In this document: positions 1 to 9,800 of the stretch, piece by piece
Layout of the letters: each line of letters starts with the position of its first letter
How positions within the stretch are numbered: the first letter of the stretch is position 1
Source: Muricea muricata
Taxonomy: Eukaryota > Cnidaria > Anthozoa > Malacalcyonacea > Plexauridae
Assembly (NCBI GenBank): GCA_963855995.1
Contig: OY979730.1
Coordinates: forward strand, 6,397,341-6,461,340
Length of the DNA stretch: 64,000 nt
Direction: 5' to 3'
The notes under the pieces: model-generated
Databases searched by the model: none
The model's input: the letters and a program-made list of their open reading frames with translations, nothing else
What the model was told of the DNA's origin: nothing
Translations under genes and position numbers: made by a program

Positions 1-130
1 CGCTCAAACCACGGAGATGAGTGAAATAACATGTTGAAATCAGAAACCTATAACTAGCTTATAAACTGAAAAGAAACGATCTTAGAATCATCAAAATCGC
101 GTTTTTAAAGCTGTAGAAGCGATTTGAGAG

Positions 131-145
131 TAAAAACATGCTCAA
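131..145. other. Recombination junction m41/m37 inside a monomer
   Basis: The bases before this interval follow m41 (GAGAG just upstream, compare the monomer at 1288). The bases after it follow m37 (GTCACCAAC, compare the monomer at 9655). The two parents are identical only across the 15 bp TAAAAACATGCTCAA, so the switch falls there. The downstream order m37 right half, m38, m39, m40, m41 is normal. The event is either an unequal crossover that repeated about four monomers or a short conversion tract. The same motif is the point at which left and right half types are shuffled in other monomers. Confidence 0.8.
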
Positions 146-322
146 GTCACCAACTAAAGATTCGCGTCTTAAATCGTTCACGGCGACGTTTTAGAGCTTA
201 AAATGATATTTCAGTGCTAAAGTTAACGAATTGAGCGCTATGATTAACTGCAATCACGGACTTAAAAGAGACCTTCTAAATGAAAATTGCAGAACTTAGC
301 AAGTCGGGAATCAAGTTTTCGG

Positions 323-645
323 CGCTCAAACCACGGAGATGAGTGAAATAACATGTTGAAATGAGCAACCTATAACTAGCTTATAAACTGAAAAGAAACG
401 ATCTTAGAATCATCAAAATCGCGTTTTTAGCGCTCTAGAAGCGATTTGAGCGTAAAAACATGCTCAAATCAGAAACTAAAGATTCCTGTCTAAAATCAAT
501 CACGGCGACATTTTAGAGCTTAAAATGATATTTTTAGTGCTAAAGTGAACGAGTTAAGCGCAATGATATAATGCAATCACGGATCTAAAAGAGACCTTTT
601 AATTCGAAATTGAAGAACTTAGCAAGTCGGGAAAGAAGTTTTCAT
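323..645. repeat. Representative monomer with right-half type R1
   Basis: This 323-bp monomer is m38 and shows one of the two right-half families, here called R1. R1 is recognised by CTCAAATCAGAAACTAAAG, then CCTGTCTAAAATCAAT or CCCGTCTAAAATCAAT, then TTTTTAGTGCTAAAGTGAAC, then GCGCAATGATATAATGC, and finally AATTGAAGAAC before the conserved box. Most R1 monomers are 323 bp, one base longer than the usual R2 monomer. The left half has AGCGCTCTAGAAGCG, which forms a small dyad. m41 and m3 are other R1 examples. Confidence 0.9.
416..447. other. Dyad symmetry (possible hairpin or cruciform) in the monomer left half
   Basis: AAATCGC at 416-422 is the reverse complement of GCGATTT at 441-447, with an 18-nt spacer. 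A competing inner dyad pairs CGCT at 431-434 with AGCG at 440-443 around CTAGA. The region recurs in every monomer. Both dyads are kept in many copies, but some monomers break one arm, for example those with AGCCCTCTAGAAGCAATTT. A role in protein binding or DNA folding is inference. Confidence 0.6.
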
Positions 646-966
646 CGCTCAAACCACGGAGATGAGTGAAATAACATGTTGAAATGAGAAATCTTAAACT
701 AAGTTATAAACTGAAAAGAAAGATCTTAGAATCATCAAAATCGCGTTTTTAGCGCTCTAGAAACGATTTGAGCGTAAAAACATCCTCAAATCACCAACTA
801 TAGATTCGCGTCTTAAATCGTTCACGGCGACGTTTTAGAGCTTAAAATGATATTTCAGTGCTAAAGTTAACGAGTTGAGCGCTATGATTTACTGCACTCA
901 CGGACTTAAAAGAGACCTTCTAAATGAAAATTGCAGAACTTAGCAAGTCGGGAATCAAGTTTTCAG

Positions 967-1287
967 CGCTCAAACCATGGAGATGAGTGAAATAACATGT
1001 TGAAATGCGAAACCTATAACTAGCTTGTAATCTGAAAAGACACGATCTTAGAATCATCAAAATCGCGTTTTTAGAGCTGTAGCAGCGATTTAAGCATAAA
1101 ACATGCTCATGTCCCCAACTATAGATTCACGTCTTAAATCGTTCACGGCGACGTTTTAGAGCTTAAAATGATATTTCAGTGCTAAAGTTAACGAATTGAG
1201 CGCTATGATGTACTGCAATCACGGACTTAAAAGAGACCTTCTAAATAAAAATTGCAGAACTTAGCAAGTCGGGAATCAAGTTTTCGG
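967..1287. repeat. Representative monomer with right-half type R2
   Basis: This 321-bp monomer is m40 and shows the second right-half family, R2. R2 is recognised by GATTCGCGTC or GATTCACGTC, then TTAAATCGTTCACGGCGACG, then ATTTCAGTGCTAAAGTTAAC, then GAGCGCTATGATGTACTGC, and finally AATTGCAGAAC before the conserved box. Its left half is the type with GCGAAACC, TTGTAATCTG, GACACGATC and CTGTAGCAGCGATTTAAGC. The two right-half families differ at scattered sites and by small indels but align along their full length, so they come from one ancestral monomer. Confidence 0.9.
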
Positions 1288-1448
1288 CGCTCAAACCACG
1301 GAGATGAGTGAAATAACATGTTGAAATCAGAAACCTATAACTAGCTTATAAACTGAAAAGAAACGATCTTAGAATCATCAAAATCGCGTTTTTAAAGCTG
1401 TAGAAGCGATTTGAGAGTAAAAACATGCTCAAATCAGAAACTAAAGAT

Positions 1449-1465
1449 TCCCGTCTAAAATCAAT
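1449..1465 (-). other. Weak CENP-B-box-like 17-mer in R1 monomers
   Basis: On the plus strand this reads TCCCGTCTAAAATCAAT. The essential positions of the mammalian CENP-B box, in reverse complement, are CCCG, then T at position 8, then CGAA at 13-16. Here CCCG, the T and the last two A residues match, so 7 of 9 positions agree and the CG at 13-14 is replaced by TC. The motif recurs in R1 monomers, and several carry CCTG in place of CCCG. The match is not enough to claim CENP-B binding, and the host may lack such a protein. Confidence 0.2.
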
Positions 1466-2993
1466 CACGGCGACGTTTTAGAGCTTAAAATGATATTTTT
1501 AGTGCTAAAGTGAACGAGTTAAGCGCAATGATATAATGCAATCACGGACCTAAAAGAGACCTTCTAAATGGAAATTGAAGAACTTAGCAAGTCGGGAAAC
1601 AAGTTTTCGGCGCCAAACCATGGAGATGAGATAAATAACATGTTGAAATGCGAAACCTATATCTAGCTTGTAATCTGAAAAGACACGATCTTAGAATCAT
1701 CAAAATCGCGTTGTTAGCGCTGTAGAAGCGATTTGAGCGTAAAAACATGCTCAAGTCACCAACTAAAGATTCGCGTCTTAAATCGTTCACAGCGACGTTT
1801 TAGAGCTTAAAATGATATTTCAGTGCTAAAGTTAACGAACTGAGCGCTATGATTAACTGCAATCACGGACTTAAAAGAGACCTTCTAAATGAAAACTGCA
1901 GAACTTAGCAAGTCGGGAATCAAGTTTTCGGCGCTCAAACCACAGAGATGAGATAAATAACATGTTGAAATTAGAAACCTTAAACTAAGTTATAAACTGA
2001 AAAGAAACGATCTTAGAATCATCAAAATCGCGTTTTTAGTGCTCTAGAAGCGATTTGAGCGTAAAAACATGCTCAAATCAGAAACTAAAGATTCCTGTCT
2101 AAAATCAATCACGGCGACGTTTTAGAGCTTAAAATGATATTTTTAGTGCTAAAGTGAACGAGTTAAGCGCAATGATATAATGCAATCACGGACCTAAAAG
2201 AGACCTTCTAAATGAAAATTGCAGAACTTAGCAAGTCGGGAATCAAATTTTCGGCGCTCAAACCATGGAGATGAGTGAAATAACATGTTGAAATGAGAAA
2301 CCTATAACTAGCTTATAAACTGAAAAGAAACGATCTTAGAATCATCAAAATCGCGTTTTTAGCCCTCTAGAAGCAATTTGAGCGTAAAAAAATGCTCAAA
2401 TCACAAACTAAAGATTCCCGTCTAAAATCAATCACGGCGACGTTTCAGAGCTTAAAATGATATTTTTAGTGCTCAAGTGAACGAGTTAAGCGCAATGATA
2501 TAATGCAATCACGGACCTAAAAGAGACCTTCTAATTGGAAATTGAAGAACTTAGCAAGTCGGGAATTAAGTTTTCGGCGCTCAAACCACGGAGATGAGTG
2601 AAATAACATGTTAAAATCAGAAACCTATAAGTAGCTTATAAACTGAAAAGAAACGATCTTAGAATCATCAAAATCGCGTTTTTAAAGCTGTAGATGCGAT
2701 TTTAGCGTAAAAACATGCTCAAATCAGAAACTAAAGATTCCTGTCTAAAATCAATCACGGCGACGTTTTAGAGCTTAAAATGATATTTTTAGTGCTAAAG
2801 TGAATGAGTTAAGCGCAATGATATAATGCAATCACGGATCTAAAAGAGACATTCTAATTGGAAATTGAAGAACTTAGCAAGTCGGGAATTAAGTTTTCGG
2901 CGGTCAAACCATGGAGATGAGTGAAATAACATGTTGAAATGAGAAACCTATAACTAGCTTGTAAACTGAAAAGAAACGATCTTAGAATCATCA

Positions 2994-3025
2994 AAATCAC
3001 GTTTTTAGCACTCTAGAAGTGATTT
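2994..3025. other. Dyad variant with coordinated changes in both arms
   Basis: In this monomer (m5) the left arm reads AAATCAC (2994-3000) and the right arm GTGATTT (3019-3025), which still pair. The inner dyad reads CACT (3009-3012) with AGTG (3018-3021), which also still pairs. Relative to the common form, three sites changed together: CGC to CAC, GCGCT to GCACT, and AGCG to AGTG. All three are transitions at CpG sites, so linked deamination or copying between arms could explain them as well as selection for pairing. The same form occurs in m19, for example from 17061. Confidence 0.6.
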
Positions 3026-3833
3026 GAGCGTAAAAACATGCGAAAATCACCAACTATAGATTCGCGTCTTATGTCGTTCACGGCGACGTTTTAGAGCTTA
3101 AAATGATATTTTAGTGCTAAAGTTAACGAATTGAGCGCTATGATGTACTGCAATCACGGACTTAAAAGAGACCTTCTAAATGAAAATTGCAGAACTTAGC
3201 AAGTCGGGAATCAAGTTTTCGGCGTTCAAACCACGGAGATGAGTGAAATAACATGTTGAAATTAGAAACCTTAAACTAAGTTATAAACTGAAAAGAAACG
3301 ATCTTAGAATCATCAAAATCGCGTTTTTAGCGCTCTAGAAACGATTTGAGCGTAAAAACATCCTCAAATCAACAACTATAGATTCGCGTCTTAAATCGTT
3401 CACGGCGACGTATTAGAGCTTAAAATGATATTTCAGTGCTAAAGTTAACGAATTGAGTGCTATGATGTACTGCAATCACGGACTTAAAAGAGACCTTCTA
3501 AATGAAAATTGCAGAACTTAGCAAGTCGGGAATTAAGTTTTCAGCGCTCAAACCATGGAGATGAGTGAAATAACATGTTGAAATGCGAAACCTATAACTA
3601 GCTTGTAATCTGAAAAGGCACGATCTTAGAATCATCAAAATCGCGTTTTTAGCGCTGTAGCAGCGATTTAAGCATAAAACATGCTCAAATCTTCAACTAT
3701 AGATTCACGTCTTAAATCGTTCACGGCGACGTTTTAGAGCTTAAAATGATATTTCAGTGCTAAAGTTAACGAATTGAGCGCTATGATGTACTGCAATCAC
3801 GGACTTAAAAGAGACCTTCTAAATGAAAATTGC

Positions 3834-3854
3834 AGAACTTAGCAAGTCGGGAAT
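3834..3854. other. Deletion junction in copy A (m7 joined to m19)
   Basis: Upstream bases follow m7 (AAAATTGC just before, compare 13480 onward). Downstream bases follow the m18/m19 border (GAATTAAG then CGGTCAAACTATGG, compare 17041 onward). The parents are identical only over about 21 bp, from AGAACTTAGC through GTCGGGAAT, so the exchange falls in that block. The monomer frame is kept and exactly 3,541 bp are missing relative to copy B. Such a short shared tract could mean microhomology-mediated joining, although the parents are also similar on both sides. Confidence 0.9.
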
Positions 3855-6800
3855 TAAGTTTTCGGCGGTCAAACTATGGAGATGAGTGAAATAACATGTT
3901 GAAATGAGAAACCTATAACTAGCTTGTAAACTGGAAAGAAACGATCCTAGAATCATCAAAATCACGTTTTTAGCACTCTAGAAGTGATTTGAGCGTAAAA
4001 ACATGCGAAAATCACCAACTATAGATTCGCGTCTTAAGTCGTTCACATCGACGTTTTAGAGCTTAAAATGATATTTTAGTGCTAAAGTTAACGAATTGAG
4101 CGCTATGATGTGCTGCAATCACGGACTTAAAAGAGACCTTCTAAATGAAAATTGCAGAACTTAGCAAGTCGGGAATCAAGTTTTCGGCGCACAAAATATG
4201 GAGATGAGTGAAATAACATGTTGAAATGCGAAACCTATATCTAGCTTGTAATCTGAAAAGACACGATCTTAGAATCATCAAAATCGCGTTTTAAGCGCTG
4301 TAGAAGCGATTTGAGCGTAAAAACATGCTCAAGTCACCAACTAAAGATTCGCGTCTTAAATCGTTCACGGCGACGTTTTAGAGCTTAAAATGATATTTCA
4401 GTGCTAAAGTTAACGAATTGAGCGCTATGATGTACTGCAATCACGGACTTAAAAGAGACCTTCTAAATAAAAATTGCAGAACTTAGCAAGTCGGGAATTA
4501 AGTTTTCGGCGCTCAAACCACGGAGATGAGTGAAATAACATGTTGAAATCAGAAACCTATAACTAGCTTATAAACTGAAAAGAAACGATCTTAGAATCAT
4601 CAAAATCGCGTTTTTAAAGCTGTAGAAGCGATTTGAGCGTAAAAACATGCTCAAATCAGAAACTAAAGATTCCCGTCTAAAATCAATCACGGCGACGTTT
4701 TAGAGCTAGAAATGATATTTTTAGTGCTAAAGTGAACGAGTTAAGCGCAATGATATAATGCAATCACGGATCTAAAAGAGACCTTCTAAATGGAAATTGA
4801 AGAACTTAGCAAGTCGGGAATCAAGTTTTTGGCGCTCAAACAATGGAGATGAGTTAAAACATGTTGAAATACGAAACCTATAACTAGCTTGTAATCTGAA
4901 AAGACACGATCTTAGAATCATCAAAATCGCGTTTTTAGCACTCTAGAAGTGATTTGAGCGTAAAAACATGCGAAAATCAACAACTATAGATTCGCGTCTT
5001 TAGTCGTTCACGGCGACGTTTTAGAGCTTAAAATGATATTTTAGTGCTAAAGTTAACGAATTGAGCGCTATGATGTACTGCAATCACGGACTTAAAAAAG
5101 ACCTTCTATATGAAAATTGCAGAACTTAGCAAGTCGGGAATCAAGTTTTCATCGCTCAAACCACGGAGATGAGTGAAATAACATGTTGAAATGAGAAACC
5201 TTAAACTAAGTTATAAACTGAAAAGAAACGATCTTAGAATCATCAAAATCGCGTTTTTAGCGCTCTAGAAGCGATTTGAGCGTAAAAACATCCTCAAATC
5301 ACCAACTATAGATTCGCGTCTTAAATCGTTCACGGCGACTTTTTAGAGCTTAAAATGATATTTTAGTGCTAAAGTTAACGAATTGAGCGCTATGATGTAC
5401 TGCAATCACGGACTTAAAAGAGACCTTCTAAATGAAAATTGCAGAACTTAGCAAGTCGGGAATCAAGTTTTCATCACTCAAACCACGGAGATGAGTGAAA
5501 TAACATGTTGAAATGAGAAACCTTAAACTACGTTATAAACTGAAAAGAAACGATCTTAGAATCATCAAAATCGCGTTTTTAGCGCTCTAGAAACGATTTG
5601 AGCGTAAAAACATCCTCAAATCAATAACTATAGATTCGCGTCTTAAATCGTTCACGGCGACGTTTTAGAGCTTAAAATGATATTTCAGTGCTAAAGTTAA
5701 CGAGTTGAGCGCTATGATGTACTGCACTCACGGACTTAAAAGAGACCTTCTAAATGAAAATTGCAGAACTTAGCAAGTCGGGAATCAAGTTTTCAGCGCT
5801 CAAACCATGGAGATGAGTGAAATAACATGTTGAAATGCGAAACCTATAACTAGCTTAAAATCTGAAAAGACACGATCTTAGAATCATTAAAATCGCGTTT
5901 TTAGCGCTGTAGCAGCGATTTAAGCATAAAACATGCTCATGTCCCCAACTATAGATTCACGTCTTAAATCGTTCACGGCGACGTTTTAGAGCTTAAAATG
6001 ATATTTCAGTGCTAACGTTAACGAATTGAGCGCTATGATGTACTGCAATCACGGACTTCAAAGAGACCTTCTATATAAAAATTGCAGAACTTAGCAAGTC
6101 GGGAATTAAGTTTTCGGCGCTCAAACCACGGAGATGAGTGAAATAACAGGTTGAAACAGAAACCTATAACTAGCTTATAAACTGAAAAGAAACGATCTTA
6201 GAATCATCAAAATCGCGTTTTTAAAGCTGTAGAAGCGATTTGAGAGTAAAAACATGCTCAAATCAGAAACTAAAGATTCCCGTCTAAAATCAATCACGGC
6301 GACGTTTTAGAGCTTAAAATGATATTTTTAGTGCTAAAGTGAACGAGTTAAGCGCAATGATATAATGCAATCACGGATCTAAAAGAGACCTTCTAAATGG
6401 AAATTAAAGAACTTAGCAAGTCGGGAATCAAGTTTTTAACGCTCAAACAATGGAGATGAGTTAAAACATGTTGAAATACGAAACCTATAACTAGCTTGTA
6501 ATCTGAAAAGACACGATCTTAGAATCATCAAAATCGCGTTTTTAGCGCTCTAGAAGCGATTTGAGCGTAAAAACATCCTCAAATCACCAACTATAGATTC
6601 GCGTCTTAAATCGTTCACGGCGACGTTTTAGAGCTTAAAATGATATTTCAGTGCTAAAGTTAACGAATTGAGCGCTATGATGTACTGCTATCACGGACTT
6701 AAAAGAGACCTTCTAAATGAAAATTGCAGAACTTAGCAAGTCGGGAATAAAGTTTTCGCCGCTCAAACCATGGAGATGAGTGAAATAACATGTTGAAATG

Positions 6801-9800
6801 CGAAACCTATAACTAGCTTGTAATCTGAAAAGACACGATCTTAGAATCATCAAAATCGCGTTTTTTGCGCTGTAGCAGCGATTTAAGCATAAAACATGCT
6901 CATATATCCAACTATAGATTCACGTCTTAAATCGTTCACGGCGACGTTTTAGAGCTTAAAATGATATTTCAGTGCTAACGTTAACGAATTGAGCGCTATG
7001 ATGTACTGCAATCACGGACTTCAAAGAGACCTTCTACATAAAAATTGCAGAACTTAGCAAGTCGGGAATTAAGTTTTCGGCGCTCAAACCACGGAGATGA
7101 GTGAAATAACATGTTGAAACAGAAACCTATAACTAGCTTATAAACTGAAAAGAAACGATCTTAGAATCATCAAAATCGCGTTTTTAAAGCTGTAGAAGCG
7201 ATTTGAGCGTAAAAACATGCTCAAATCAGAAACTAAAGATTCCTGTCTAAAATCAATCACTGCGACGTTTTAGAGCTTAAAATGATATTTTTAGTGCTAA
7301 AATGAACTAGTTAAGCGCAATGATATAATGCAATCACGGACCTAAAAGAGACCTTCTAAATGGAAATTGAAGAACTTAGCAAGTCGGGAAACAAGTTTTC
7401 GGCGCCAAACCATGGAGATGAGTGAAATAACATGTTGAAATGCGAAACCTATATCTAGCTTGTAATCTGAAAAGACACGATCTTAGAATCATCAAAATCG
7501 CGTTTTTAGCGCTGTAGAAGCGATTTGAGCGTAAAAACATGCTCAAGTCACCAACTAAAGATTCGCGTCTTAAATCGTTCACAGCGACGTTTTAGAGCTT
7601 AAAATGATATTTCAGTGCTAAAGTTAACGAACTGAGCGCTATGATTAACTGCAATCACGGACTTAAAAGAGACCTTCTAAATGAAAACTGCAGAACTTAG
7701 CAAGTCGGGAATCAAGTTTTCGGCGCTCAAACCACAGAGATGACATAAATAACATGTTGAAATTAGAAACCTTAAACTAAGTTATAAACTGAAAAGAAAC
7801 GATCTTAGAATCATCAAAATCGCGTTTTTAGCGCTCTAGAAGCGATTTGAGCGTCAAAACATCCTCAAATCACCAACTATAGATTCGCGTCTTAAATCGT
7901 TCACGGCGACGTTTTAGAGCTTAATATGATATTTGAGTGCTAAAGTTAACGAATTGAGCGCTATGATGTACTGCAATCACGGACTTAAAAGAGACCTTCT
8001 AAATAAAAATTGCAGAACTTAGCAAGTCGGGAATTAAGTTTTCGGCGCTCAAACGACGGAGATGAGTGAAATAACATGTTGAAATCATAAACCTATAACT
8101 ACCTTATAAACTGAAAAGAAACGATCTTTGAATCATCAAAATCGCGTTTTTAAAGCTGTAGAAGCGATTTGAGCGTAAAAACATGCTCAAGTCACCAACT
8201 AAAGATTCGCGTCTTTAGTCGTTCACGGCGACGTTGTAGAGCTTAAAATGATATTTTAGTGCTAAAGTTAACGAATTGAGCGCTATGATGTACTGCAATC
8301 ACGGACTTAAAAGAGACCTTCTAAATGAAAATTGCAGAACTTAGCAAGTCGGGAATAAAGTTTTCGCCGCTCAAACCATGGAGATGAGTGAAATAACATG
8401 TTGAAATGCGAAACCTATAACTAGCTTGTAATCTGAAAAGACACGATCTTAGAATCATCAAAATCGCGTTTTTTGCGCTGTAGCAGCGATTTAAGCATAA
8501 AACATGCTCATATATCCAACTATAGATTCACGTCTTAAATCGTTCACGGCGACGTTTTAGAGCTTAAAATGATATTTCAGTGCTAACGTTAACGAATTGA
8601 GCGCTATGATGTACTGCAATCACGGACTTCAAAGAGACCTTCTATATAAAAATTGCAGAACTTAGCAAGTCGGGAATTAAGTTTTCGGCGCTCAAACGAC
8701 GGAGATGAGTGAAATAACATGTTGAAATCATAAACCTATAACTACCTTATAAACTGAAAAGAAACGATCTTTGAATCATCAAAATCGCGTTTTTAAAGCT
8801 GTAGAAGCGATTTGAGCGTAAAAACATGCTCAAGTCACCAACTAAAGATTCGCGTCTTTAGTCGTTCACGGCGACGTTGTAGAGCTTAAAATGATATTTT
8901 AGTGCTAAAGTTAACGAATTGAGCAATATGATGTACTGCAATCACGGACTTAAAAGAGACCTTCTAAATGAAAATTGCAGAACTTAGCAAGTCGGGAATC
9001 AAGTTTTCATCGCTCAAACCACGGAGATGAGTGAAATAACATGTTGAAATGAGAAACCTTAAACTAAGTTATAAACTGAAAAGAAACGATCTTAGAATCA
9101 TCAAAATCACGTTTTTAGCGCTCTAGAAACGATTTGAGCGTAAAAACATCCTCAAATCACCAACTATAGATTCGCGTCTTAAATCGTTCACGGCGACGTA
9201 TTAGAGCTTAAAATGATATTTCAGTGCAAAAGTTAACGAATTGAGCGATATGATGTACTGCAATCACGGACTTAAAAGAGACCTTCTAAATGAAAATTGC
9301 AGAACTTAGCAAGTCGGGAATTAAGTTTTCAGCGCTCAAACCATGGAGATGAGTGAAATAACATGTTGAATTGCGAAACCTATAACTAGCTTGTAATCTG
9401 AAAAGACACGATCTTAGAATCATCAAAATCGCGTTTTTAGCGCTGCAGCAGCGATTTAAGCATATAACATGCTCAAATCTTCAACTATAGATTCACGTCT
9501 TAAATCGTTCACGGCGACGTTTTAGAGCTTAAAATGATATTTCAGTGCTAAAGTTAACGAATTGAGCGCTATTGATGTACTGCAATCACGGACTTAAAAG
9601 AGACCTTCTAAATGAAAATTGCAGAACTTAGCAAGTCGGGAATCAAGTTTTCGGCGTTCAAACCACGGAGATGAGTGAAATAACATGTTGAAATGAGAAA
9701 CCTATAATTAGCTTGAAAACTGAAAAGACACGATCTTAGAATCATCAAAATCGCGTTTTTAGCGCTGTAGAAGCGATTTGAGCTTAAAAACATGCTCAAG

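Larger units (their letters stand above)
1..1610. repeat. Tail of a preceding HOR copy, 5 monomers, chimeric at its start
   Basis: Five monomers start at 1, 323, 646, 967 and 1288. The last four match m38, m39, m40 and m41 of the 41-mer seen at 23172-24459. The first monomer is a hybrid. Its left part, up to about base 130, has the m41 form (CAGAAACC, AAAGCTGTAG, GATTTGAGAG). Its right part has the m37 form (CTCAAGTCACC, GATTAACTGC). The unit upstream of the window therefore reached m41 and then switched back to m37, which implies a partial duplication of about four monomers or a gene-conversion tract. What lies to the left cannot be seen. Confidence 0.9.

Noticed and set aside
1525-1545. Bacterial-type promoter signal (TATAAT in GATATAATGC) in R1 monomers.
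   Set aside because: The motif is a family mark of an AT-rich satellite, recurs in every R1 monomer and has no gene downstream.
1573-1600. CENP-B box at the conserved AAGTCGGGAA block.
   Set aside because: CGGG and the central A fit, but the essential TTCG half is missing (ACTT at that place).
1584-1790. Minus-strand open reading frame of 68 codons, repeated at 7376, 11238, 20571, 24433, 29905, 33767, 43100, 46962, 50828 and 60161.
   Set aside because: It lies wholly in m1 and m30 and is open only because those monomers lack in-frame stops; most other monomers interrupt it. Its near-identity between copies follows from DNA homogenisation, and I recognise no domain.
4697-4713. 17-nt match to the start of the Cas9 guide RNA scaffold, GTTTTAGAGCTAGAAAT.
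   Set aside because: It is a small variant of the satellite block GTTTTAGAGCTTAAAAT present in almost every monomer. There is no anti-repeat, tracrRNA or cas gene, and the match stops after 17 nt.
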